Source: Ectocarpus siliculosus (lineage: Eukaryota; Sar; Phaeophyceae; Ectocarpales; Ectocarpaceae). Taken from it: a stretch of DNA of 16,630 nucleotides. Positions 9,241 through 16,630 of this stretch are shown here, one piece after another; positions within the stretch are counted from its first letter, which is position 1; the number at the start of each line of letters is the position of its first letter. The notes below the pieces were generated by a model. The model was not told the DNA's origin and did no database searches. It saw only the letters and a list, made by a program, of their open reading frames with translations. The stretch spans positions 34,684 through 51,313 of the forward strand of contig FN648753.1 of NCBI GenBank assembly GCA_000310025.1, given 5' to 3'. Position numbers and translations under genes: made by a program.

Positions 9241-9743
9241 AAGGAAGAAAGGTGTGAGAGGAAAGTGCGCTGCAACTGCGCAAAAAAAGGTTCGGGAAAA
9301 ATGTTACGGTTCGGCAACAAATGCGGCGGAAATCACAAAAACGGCGGTTCCTCGCCGCTACGGGCTCCGTTTGACCTCGGATTTTTTGTACGGGTTGCTG
9401 CTGACCCCCGCGCATCGTGCCAGCAGTGTGCCCAGGCTGAACTCGGACACGGGGCATGTGTTCCTCACACCGCATACGTTTGTGCCCTACGGGCGATCAC
9501 AAGAACAACGACCCGCTGACCAGACGGGGCCGAGAAAAAACCCCGTGATGTCCCGATATGACTCTAGGTAGTGCGCTTCACGAGAGTAAATTAAAACCAA
9601 CAATTTTGTCTGTGAACACACCTCGAACCCCTACACCCCTCGTGCAAAATCGGTCTCGTACGCGTGCCCCCCCCCTGCATTCTGAACGAATAACTTTAGC
9701 GTGGCTTCATGCCCCATCCAAGCTCACTCCCCCGACCTCAACC
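8685..9743. other. Non-coding left flank of the recombinase gene
   Basis: No convincing gene is seen. At 8722-8790 an ACC-rich then GT-rich segment (ATTTGGGGTG...GGTGGGTACG) resembles 12650-12695 on the other side of the recombinase. A GA microsatellite sits at 9205-9237. The word TCCGTTTGACCTCGG at 9366-9380 recurs at 13266. The promoter and 5' end of the recombinase transposon should lie in the right-hand part of this stretch, but its boundary is not recognisable. Confidence 0.4.
9205..9237 (+). repeat. (GA)16 microsatellite
   Basis: A perfect GA dinucleotide run lies about 500 bases upstream of the recombinase ATG, followed by a purine-rich tail. Confidence 0.95.
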
Positions 9744-10541
9744 ATGGCTCCTGTTTCTCCCGCACCCAAGCGCATTAAAGTTTCAAGTATCTCGAAGGCG
9801 AACAAACAAATCACCACCCTACAAAAACCGAATTTCAACGCAAACGAGGTCAAGCGCGCAACCAAGGAGACCACCAGCTTCAAGTGTCCCGTCTCGCCGA
9901 AAAAAATATTTCTCGAGCCCACCGACGGCCAGGTGCGGCAGTTCTACGGCGCCAGAAATTTTAGTGGCACTTCATATGATCGGTTACCTCAAGCCGAGAA
10001 GGTCGTGTGGCGGGAGTCACTCCGCGACAACCTGACCCTGATCGGTTTTCACGTCTACTCCCAGCTCTTCCCGAGCCTACTCGAAAATCGAATCAAACTG
10101 AACAAGGCGAGCCACCACTACAGAGACATCGACCGCGCGACGCCCGAGGGTAGGAACCAGCTAGAGCAGCGCCGAGAAGCCCTCACAAGACTCCAACGGG
10201 TCGGCTCGGCTCATTCTGTGTTTCACGGGCTCCCGTACGGGGTGGACAAATCGAAGAGTATACTACAGTTCATGAACATGGATTTCGACGACGACGACTC
10301 GAGGCAGCGGTTCTTCCTGCAGCGAGATTTTGCCGCAATATATGGGAAGCGAGGGGAGACCAACTCTTCGAGCGTGTATGGAACATCTTCCGCTGCAATC
10401 GGGCTTATGTGGTTCGCGGTGGTTATTCTTGGTCGCCCCACAGTCGCGTGCTCGAGGAGAGGTGGCTTTGCCCCCCCTGTCACTTGGACGGCGCTATCCG
10501 CGGCTGGGAGACAGACTGGAGGGGCGTGTTTCGTGCGATAA
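9744..10541 (+). CDS. N-terminal part of a Crypton-like tyrosine recombinase; reading frame lost near 10354
   Basis: ATG 9744 lies in a strong context (ACCATGG), preceded by an open leader in the same frame. The frame starts MAPVSPAPKRIKVSS, with a basic KRIK patch that may aid nuclear entry. It continues with a helical, charged region (WRESLRDNL, LENRIKLNKASHHY, LEQRREALTRLQ) and an acidic DFDDDDS patch around residue 182. After about codon 203 (KRGE) the frame reads unrelated sequence to a stop at 10541. The true continuation (DQLFERVWNIFRCNRAYVV) lies one base back, in the frame that leads into the catalytic half. Either the gene carries a one-base loss in the G run at about 10351-10354, or a -1 frameshift or sequence error is involved. 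This part probably binds DNA, by analogy with other transposon recombinases; no named domain was recognised. Confidence 0.7.
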   Translation: MAPVSPAPKRIKVSSISKANKQITTLQKPNFNANEVKRATKETTSFKCPVSPKKIFLEPTDGQVRQFYGARNFSGTSYDRLPQAEKVVWRESLRDNLTLIGFHVYSQLFPSLLENRIKLNKASHHYRDIDRATPEGRNQLEQRREALTRLQRVGSAHSVFHGLPYGVDKSKSILQFMNMDFDDDDSRQRFFLQRDFAAIYGKRGETNSSSVYGTSSAAIGLMWFAVVILGRPTVACSRRGGFAPPVTWTALSAAGRQTGGACFVR

Positions 10542-12082
10542 ACGTACCGCACAGAAACATAGCCTACATAATGTTGGAGCGGGCGTGCCAAGACAAGTAC
10601 ATTGAGGGGTTCCACGTAGGAGACGCGTACGGTCTTTTTAAGGCGACCCAATCGGCCCCGGGTGACGCCGAGAGGATAGCTACACTGTTTCGGACGTACA
10701 CAGAAAAAACAAAGTACGGGATCGAGTGCGGACCTGTGGTTGGGAGTCTGGACATAATCCGACAGCGACCCGTGGACTCTGTCGGCCGCATGGACGGCTC
10801 CGTGTTGGGTTCCATACATTTGACGTATGGAGAGAGAGCAGGCGTCGCGGCGATGGCTGCTTGCAACACACCGCAGGGCGGCCCAACGCTCTTCGACGCT
10901 AGTGTCGGCGCGAAACTGACGGAGATCATGGCGCACTTCGACAGCCAGCTTTGGAAAACGAGGAAAAGGCTCAAAATGGCAAACACCGTCAGCAACAACC
11001 TGGACCCCGCCGGCCTCAACAAGAAGGTGGATGGCGGGCGTATGTTGGATCCCACGGACCCCAAGGCGGTGGAGATGATGTACGACATGCTCAAAGGCGT
11101 CTGTTTCGGCGTTTGGCACCCCCTGAAGAGCCTGATCGGTGAGAAACTCGGGGCTAGCATGGAACACCCCTCCGCGTTTCTTAAAATTTCCAATCAGGAG
11201 GCCGAGCTCCTGTACGAGCACGCTAAGGATACGGGTGTGCTATACTCCGACGTAGCCAATCTCTGCGTCTTACTCGCGCTAAGCAACTGTTTTCAGAGGT
11301 CCCAGGTCATGCGGGAGGCAACGGTGAACGAGTATGCTCTTGTTCCGGACGGCACCCACTTCAGGCACACTTTCAAGGACCGAACTTGGAAGACGGCTAC
11401 CGCCTCAGCGTCGAGTGGGGCTCTTCCCGTTAGTCACTTTGAAATGTCAGCAGACCAAAGCATGATGATACATTTTGTAGCCTGTGTGGGCCACCGCTTC
11501 TGCGACGTAGACATGCGCGACGGCAACAGGAGGCTGTTTGTCAATTCGAAGGGGGAAGGGTGGACCCCAAACGACACTCGGTCGCGTTTCAAAAAGATTG
11601 GGGCGTACTGGCTAGGAATTGAAAACTTCTCTCCCCATGTGTGCCGTACGTTTTGGGCCACACACGCCCTGAATTCGGGCCAAGTCAATAGCAGTAATAT
11701 CGACGACTTTAGCTCCTATCTCCAGGTGTCGAGTGCCACGCTAAGGAGTAGCTATGCAGCTGCCTCTGCAAACACAGCTGCCCACACAATAGGCAACGTC
11801 GTGCTAGGTGGCGTAGTCGACTCGGCTTGTCATGTGGAAATGGCGGAGAATGGCGATGGGCCGCAAGGGCCGAAGCTGCGTAAGATCAGACTGGAGTTCC
11901 TTGCGGACATCCGCGCATCTCTGCTCAAGTACTCGGGCGATGCCAAACACATGTTCCAGGATCTAGTGAGGAAGCGTAAGGTTGGTCAGCTCGGAGAGAG
12001 TGAAAAATGGTTTCGGAAGGAGAATACTTTCTGGAAGGATGAACATGAAAGGGTGTTTCTGCGTTTCGTGGGAGGGGTGTGA
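10355..12082 (+). CDS. Catalytic half of a Crypton-like tyrosine recombinase (YR)
   Basis: This frame is open for 575 codons to TGA 12080-12082. It has no good start of its own (first ATG at 10571), so it continues the frame from 9744; joined length would be about 778 residues. Near its start is a CPPC pair (ERWLCPPCHLDG) that could bind zinc. Catalytic landmarks follow in order: Arg in NCFQRSQVMRE (codon 11297), Lys in NSKGEGW (11549), HxxR in SPHVCRTFWATHAL (His 11636, Arg 11645) and nucleophilic Tyr in SSATLRSSYA (11753). The R-K-HxxR-Y layout and the RTFWATHAL match to the usual RHTFATHLL block mark a tyrosine recombinase, which cuts and rejoins DNA through a 3'-phosphotyrosine. No reverse transcriptase is nearby, which favours Crypton over DIRS or Ngaro. 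Confidence 0.82.
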   Translation, partial: GDQLFERVWNIFRCNRAYVVRGGYSWSPHSRVLEERWLCPPCHLDGAIRGWETDWRGVFRAINVPHRNIAYIMLERACQDKYIEGFHVGDAYGLFKATQSAPGDAERIATLFRTYTEKTKYGIECGPVVGSLDIIRQRPVDSVGRMDGSVLGSIHLTYGERAGVAAMAACNTPQGGPTLFDASVGAKLTEIMAHFDSQLWKTRKRLKMANTVSNNLDPAGLNKKVDGGRMLDPTDPKAVEMMYDMLKGVCFGVWHPLKSLIGEKLGASMEHPSAFLKISNQEAELLYEHAKDTGVLYSDVANLCVLLALSNCFQRSQVMREATVNEYALVPDGTHFRHTFKDRTWKTATASASSGALPVSHFEMSADQSMMIHFVACVGHRFCDVDMRDGNRRLFVNSKGEGWTPNDTRSRFKKIGAYWLGIENFSPHVCRTFWATHALNSGQVNSSNIDDFSSYLQVSSATLRSSYAAASANTAAHTIGNVVLGGVVDSACHVEMAENGDGPQGPKLRKIRLEFLADIRASLLKYSGDAKHMFQDLVRKRKVGQLGESEKWFRKENTFWKDEHERVFLRFVGGV

Positions 12083-12263
12083 TGGTGCGAGGGCGCGGTG
12101 ACGGGGTAAGGGGGGGTGGGTGGGCAAGCGTGAGCGTGGGGCTGTGGAAATCAAGTCTGCCAGCACCACCCTAAACAAAAGTGGTAGCTGTAGGGGAAAC
12201 GAGCTAGTTAACATAACATCCCCCGTGTTATCTGGCGCACGATACATGGGGCGGGGAGAACAA

Positions 12264-12307
12264 CAAAATGGCAATAAAGTGCCGCCAAATCATCGGATCG
12301 GCCCCTT
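12264..12307 (+). repeat. Dispersed repeat, copy 1 (partner at 13403-13446)
   Basis: AAAATGGCAATAAAGTGC followed by CCAAATCATCGGATCGGCCCC matches the segment at 13403-13446 (AAAATGGTCATAAAATGC, then CCAAATGATCGGATCGACCCC) with fewer than ten differences over about 44 bases, same orientation. The GTGCCGCCAAAT part also resembles the start of the 172-bp unit (GTGCAGCCAAAT). Confidence 0.7.
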
Positions 12308-12480
12308 TTTTTTTGCAACACTGCTGTACGGGCCACGTGGATGAGCCTGCAAAGTTTGGTGAGTATACTTGCGGGTGGCGAAGAGTTACGTACACAAACA
12401 TGTAGATTTTGGGGTGCAGGACTGCTATAGGACTGCTGTAAAGCTTGTTTCGCGCTTTAAAAATCAGGATCTTTTCGGAC
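12285..12480 (+). repeat. Diverged copy of the 172-bp satellite family
   Basis: The order of words follows the satellite: GTGCCGCCAAAT, CACTGCTGTA, GAGCCTGCAAAGTTT, GGGTGGCGAAG, ATTTTGGGG, ACTGCTGTAAA, then GCTTTAAAAATC. Corresponding words in the array are GTGCAGCCAAAT, CACTGCTGTA, GAGCCTCGTGCAAAGTTT, AAGGTGGCG, CTTTTGGGG, CACTGCTGTAAA and GCTTTAAAAATC. Spacing differs and many bases have changed. The orientation is the same as the array at 8125. Confidence 0.6.
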
Positions 12481-13402
12481 TGGCTTCTCCTTGCAGTATG
12501 TTGTTCCGCCATGTCAGGCGCACAGCTGGATATTTTTTTCAAGGCCGACCGACTGTTTCGGGCTAAGATACGGGCCTGAACGTGGTACGAGAGACGGGGG
12601 ATCCTCTAATTTCAAGTGATTTACTGCCGACAGACCCGGAGAACACCCCCATACCCACCATTCAATAATATTTGGATAGGTGGGTACGTGTGGAACGCAA
12701 AAATATATTTTTTTGGACGGGGGTGGGATAGGGCGTGGGCGGGCACGAAAAAATATACACCGCACCCCGTGTTATTCAACGTATGATACTTCTCGTGCGC
12801 ACGCAGGAGGGGGGAACACTGCAAACACGAGGGGTGCGTCTAAAATATTTTTTTTTGCACGGGGAAGCATAGGGGCACCCACGGGGACGATCTACCACCG
12901 GTGCCGCAGCGCGCGGGCGTGTTTTGCGACCTACACGAGCGTGAACAAAATCTCAGAATGTGAGCCGCGCGGCAGCTGCTGCCACGAACACACGTCTGCA
13001 GCACACGCACACACGTCTAGACTCACAGACACCCGTAAACACACCTCCCTTTCGCACAAATCCTCTCGAGTACCCTGGTGACCAGTCCTGCTGCTCCGCC
13101 GCTCGCTGCCGTTGTCGTGTGAGTCAGGACGAGCGTGTGACACAGACGCAGGCACGCAACGGTCACGGGACTGTCAGGCGGCGGGACTGTCGGGACAAAT
13201 ATGGAGGCATGTTCGACCAGCGTACTTTTTCGGTACTTTTTGGGCATTTTCTCAACACCATGTGGTCCGATTGACCTCGGGGTTTTTGCGTTCGATTCGT
13301 ACGACCACGGGGCTCGTTGAGGGCGCCGTTGGTGGCTTGTCGTGCTGTTCCGCGTGAAAAACAATCACCCGACCGGCGCTTTGGTGAAGTGGCAAGAAGG
13401 GA

Positions 13403-13446
13403 AAAATGGTCATAAAATGCTTCCAAATGATCGGATCGACCCCATT
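13403..13446 (+). repeat. Dispersed repeat, copy 2 (partner at 12264-12307)
   Basis: This is the second copy of the AAAATGG..ATAAA.TGC..CCAAAT.ATCGGATCG.CCCC word. On the minus strand it lies just after the last recognised exon (13542-13655) and is open in that exon's reading frame. If the donor at 13541 is not used, the repeat would be translated. Confidence 0.7.
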
Positions 13447-13541
13447 TGTATTAAGGGCGGTGATCAAACTGAGCCGTCGGGAAAAAGTAAAAGGGTGCAC
13501 ACGGAAATCGAACAAAAGAGAAGAGTGTGTGCGGAAATTAC

Positions 13542-16404
13542 CGTGTTCGGTGTGGGCAGCGGATAAAGTAGTGGCAGCATCAGCCACGGCAGGAGCAGGG
13601 ACGGATAGGGGGAGGGCCGTAGTGGCATCAGCCGCGGTTCGGGTCCTTCCCAAACCTTAGTTTTTATACCGGAGGAAGAGAGAGAGACAAAGAGAGGGAG
13701 GGTGAGAGACACAGATGGCAAGAGGGAGGAGAAGAGGACTCACAAACACTGAAAAACAAAAAGAGTGCACGATACTCGGGGCATTTGCTCCTATGGGGTC
13801 GCACTCGCCAAGCACACGAACAACAAGCGGACCAACTGCAAAATGGTTGTGTTGCATTGTTGTCCCTCACGTTCGAAAATGGCAAGATTAGTGTAGATTG
13901 AATTTCACGTCTAGCTGACATCTGGAAGAGGTGGAGAGACGAGATGAAAAACGGGCTTGGGTGGTTGTACTACGTAGAAACAGCGGAACATATTCACAAC
14001 ATCGCAGACAAGGTGCCCCCCCCCCTGCGTACCTTCAGCGGCGGCAGCAGCGGCGGCATGGGTCGCTCCAGATGATGACCCGCAGGCGTTAGGGGCCGTG
14101 ATGGTGAAGTCGCCAGGGTCGGGGCCGGTGACGGCACGGTCCGTGGCGGCACCTCGAGAAGCAGCACCTTTGCGAAACAAGAAGAAAAGCAAGGATGGGA
14201 CCGTATTGGGGCAGCTTACGTCGATTCCCGGGCTGGGTGATTTGTTCAAAAGGAAAGAGAAAGAGAAAAAGAAAGGCGGATCGATGTGCTGTCGCTGCTA
14301 AATGGGCATTTTTGTTGGGGGCAGGGATGTACGCGGGAATCGCGGGTCAATCATAAACAGGTGTAAAACGCCCTATCGTTCACCTTGATAGGCAGGTTCA
14401 CTGAGGCTGTCTCCAGCAGAAGCGGCGATGTTGGTGGCCGGGGCGGCGGCACCAGGAGAAGTGGCGGCAATACCTTCGGGAGCAGCACGATGACAAACGC
14501 AGAAAAGAGATAATATGAAAAACGGGATTGGGTGAACGGCCATGTGAGTGTTATGAGGATGGTTGTACTGCGCAGAAGATGTCAGGTTGCTCTGTTCTCC
14601 AATGATTGTGAGGACCACGCACACGGTTACCTATCGAGTTTTTTGGAGGGGGCGGACAGCAGCGAACACAACTCTGCATATACCTGAAGCTGCAGCAGCA
14701 GGGGAGCCGGCACCACCGGCAAGACCAGAGCCACCGGATGAGTCAGCGGGATTGCCACCACCGCCAGCGTCACCCCTGCTGCGCTTCTTGTGCTTGCCTT
14801 CATTGGTTGGCAGGAGCAGAAAGAGGACCAGAGAAAAGACAAGAGGGGCATGCACTTTAACAATGGCGGCGTAGTTTCCTTTGTGTAAGGTGGTTCCCGC
14901 ACCGGTGTCCCTCGTGTTGTCGAACTCTCCTTTTCCTTGGCATGAATGTTTTCGCAAACGTATTGTCGTGGACAGAATGTTCCTCTGGGCAGGCATCTAA
15001 AAAGGCACCAAGAAAAGGAAAAGAGAGGGGTGTTTTTTGCAACTTCCTCACCGCTGTGTGTGCTGCTTTGCTGGTTGCGAAGCCCCACCAGCTCCCGGCG
15101 AAGCTCCGTAATCTCACCGGAGAGCTTGGACAGGTATCCAAAGAGACGATCGGGGTCGTCGACACCGAGGTACGAAAGTCCCCTTTCCAAAGCTTCCTCC
15201 ACCAATATTCTCCGCTGCTTCATTCCTCTGATCTCTGAGTCAAGTTCGGCGATCTTAGGGGCAAAGTCGAGGGCGGTAGGTATGGAAACGGAGGAGGCAG
15301 GTGCCGGGCCGGCAGAGGCGGGGATGGCAAGCGGACCTGGAAAAGCAGAGCGGGCGCGAATAAGGGGTGGGGGGGAGGGCGTATTTGCACAGGTTTCAAA
15401 AACACGCGTGCAACAAAACTGCTGTATCGAACACCACAGCCTACTCTGGTCCATTTCAATCAACAACATCACAGACCAAGGACTCTCGTGCGTACCTTTA
15501 GTGGAGGTGGGGGGCCTGGGGTTGTAACCAGCAGCAGCGGCGGGGGCGGGGGCCGGGGCAGCGGCAGCGGCAGCAGAAGGAGTGGAGGCATCAGCAGGAG
15601 AAGGGGCATGGGCGGAACCAGGAGCAGAACGCCGTGCAACACCAGCAGCATCCGACGCGGCAGGAGCAGGAGCAGGAGCGGGAGCAACACCTCCGGCAGT
15701 AGCAGGATAACAAACGCAAAAGAGAGACAAGATGAAAAACGGGGTTGAATGTAGTAGCCAAGTGAGTGTTATGAAGATCTTTGTACTACACAGAAGATGT
15801 CGGCAGCAGGAACAGCGGAATATATTTACAACATCACAGACCAGAGACTCTCCTCCGTACCTTCAGTGGAGGTGGGGGGCCCGGGGTTGGAAAGAGCAAA
15901 AACGGTGGGGGTGGGTGCCGGGGCGGCGGCAGCACATCCACCAACAGCCGCAGCAACGTCGGAACCGCTACCGATCCGCGCAGAGACTTTTTTCGTTATC
16001 TTGACGATAAGAGAATAAGGGTCGGCGGCGGCACCGGAACCTGGTTGAAACGCCGTAGGACCTTTGGGAGGAACCATCGATCGTGCGTGAATGGCCTGCT
16101 CATGGTAGAGCGATTGCAAAGGCGGCAACAGCGCTTCGCGCATGCTGATAGGTGCACATCGATAACAAGCCTCCGCATCCTCGATTTCTTTGTTTAACCG
16201 TTGCGCGACAAGACCGTGCTCGAGAGGAGAAAGGGCATCGGCGGAGGCAGAGGAAGGGGGTGCAGCTGCGGCAGCGGAACCAATAGCGGGAGAATCGGCA
16301 GCAGCGGCACTGACGGCTTCAGATGGAGACATTTTTGTCTCCTCCGCAAAACCCCACTTCCTCTTCCTGCCGCGGCGTCGAAGGCCTTGTGCACATGCAC
16401 AGGA

Positions 16405-16463
<59 letters not shown>

Positions 16464-16610
16464 CGACCGGTGGAGATATTGGTACGGCATACCTTGATTG
16501 GGTTGCGGGCGGCGGGTGTGGCAGCCAATAGCTGCATGGGAAAGAATTTGGATATCAGAGGCATCTGTCCTGCACTTGGGCGGACCTGTGTACTTTGTAA
16601 TTGCCAACAT
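13542..16610 (-). CDS. Multi-exon Ala/Pro/Gly-rich coiled-coil protein with all phase-1 introns (3' end unresolved)
   Basis: Exons in transcript order: 16493-16610 (ATG at 16610, TAG just before it), 15861-16385, 15496-15690, 15052-15336, 14684-14797, 14384-14473, 14033-14167 and 13542-13655. All introns are GT-AG and phase 1. Internal exons are 525, 195, 285, 114, 90, 135 and 114 bases, all divisible by three, giving 525 codons so far. The exon 1-2 junction encodes a strong basic cluster (LRRRGRKRKW) and exon 5 another (KHKKRSR), so a nuclear role is possible. Exon 2 has a helical stretch (LVAQRLNKEIEDAEACYR) between Ala/Ser/Pro-rich linkers. Exon 4 is a clear coiled coil (IAELDSEIRGMKQRR, LSKLSGEITELRREL). 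The other exons are low-complexity Ala/Pro/Gly/Thr. No family was recognised. The last donor (CACG|GTAATT) is weaker, so the stop is uncertain. Confidence 0.74.
13677..13738 (+). repeat. GA-rich tract inside intron 7, acting as pyrimidine tract on the minus strand
   Basis: Read on the minus strand this is a long CT-rich stretch (CTCTCTTTGTCTCTCTCTCTTCC, broken here and there) directly before the acceptor ACTAAG|G of the last recognised exon. It is well placed to serve as the polypyrimidine tract. Confidence 0.65.
15691..15860 (-). repeat. Intron 2 of the minus-strand gene, homologous to introns 3, 5 and 7
   Basis: This intron shares ATGAAAAACGGG (15733-15744) with 14515-14526 and 13944-13955. 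It shares GTGAGTGTTATGA.GAT..TTGTACT (from 15762) with 14544 onward, and AACATCACAGACCA (around 15829) with intron 3 (around 15466) and, diverged, intron 7 (around 13998). The donor side is also alike: GTAC following CC.CC.CT.AAG in introns 2, 3 and 7. These are coordinates on the plus strand; the gene reads leftward. Confidence 0.8.
16409..16460 (+). repeat. (GA)26 microsatellite inside intron 1 of the minus-strand gene
   Basis: There are 26 uninterrupted GA units. On the minus strand this is (CT)26, filling about half of the proposed 107-base intron 16386-16492 (donor AAG|GTATGC, acceptor CACAAG|GCC). It is the only pyrimidine tract available to that acceptor. Confidence 0.9.
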
Positions 16611-16630
16611 CTATTTCAACGACGACCAAT

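Larger units (their letters stand above)
9744..12082 (+). mobile_element. Crypton-like DNA transposon, coding core (ends not defined)
   Basis: The single recombinase gene without reverse transcriptase, gag or DDE transposase is the Crypton arrangement. Such elements are known in fungi, animals and stramenopiles. Cryptons usually lack terminal inverted repeats, and none was seen here, so the ends cannot be placed. The same-orientation diverged repeats at 8125-8800 and 12285-12700 may be outside the element or may be its non-coding ends. Confidence 0.6.
12083..13541. other. Repeat-rich, apparently non-coding stretch
   Basis: This holds the right-hand satellite-like copy (12285-12480), the GGTGGGTACG segment near 12678-12687, A/T-run-rich sequence at 12700-12860, CA-rich sequence at 12985-13050, and the second copies of two dispersed words (13266-13290 and 13403-13446). 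Short ORFs on both strands are unconvincing. The 3' end of the minus-strand gene must lie in its right part: either by read-through of the last exon to TGA at 13252-13254, or in a tiny terminal exon at 13365-13378. Confidence 0.45.

Noticed and set aside
10223-11221. 332-codon minus-strand ORF opposite the recombinase
   Set aside because: It is a shadow of the plus-strand coding frame, which carries the recognisable catalytic motifs.
15488-15748. Plus-strand Gly/Ser/Arg-rich ORF across 15488-15748
   Set aside because: It is the complement of the Ala/Pro-rich exon 15496-15690 of the minus-strand gene, which has splice sites and consistent phase.

Overview
The window looks like nuclear DNA of an intron-rich eukaryote. 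It has GT-AG introns with pyrimidine-rich acceptors, GA/CT microsatellites, a Copia retrotransposon end, a tyrosine-recombinase transposon and a 172-bp satellite, and it shows no operons or Shine-Dalgarno sites. Composition, intron style and transposon mix fit a stramenopile, perhaps a brown alga. That assignment is inference only. All splice models were built by eye from splice sites and reading phase.

Layout. Bases 1 to about 712 are the 3' end of a Ty1/Copia element: the C-terminus of RNase H and probably the 3' LTR. A lone minus-strand exon at 1513-1638 resembles the first membrane segment of an ammonium transporter. From 2688 to 6059 a plus-strand gene of about seven exons encodes a protein with a classic N-myristoylation start (MGCSGSR) and a helical, probably coiled-coil C-terminal half. 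From 6060 to 8124 there are only weak ORFs and a diverged 93-bp duplication. A 172-bp satellite (three full copies plus a stub) lies at 8125-8684.

From 9744 to 12082 is a tyrosine-recombinase gene without reverse transcriptase, so Crypton-like. It is broken or frameshifted at a G run near 10354. Its catalytic R, HxxR and Y are all present. Diverged copies of the satellite family and its downstream sequence lie on both sides of it in the same orientation.

From 16610 down to at least 13542 a minus-strand gene has eight recognisable coding exons. Every intron is phase 1 and every internal exon is a multiple of three. It encodes an Ala/Pro/Gly-rich protein with basic clusters and one coiled-coil exon. 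Several of its introns are visibly homologous to each other, so the gene seems to have grown by exon-plus-intron duplication. This is the most striking structure in the window. The genes show no evident functional link; they appear to be independent host genes separated by mobile and repetitive DNA.
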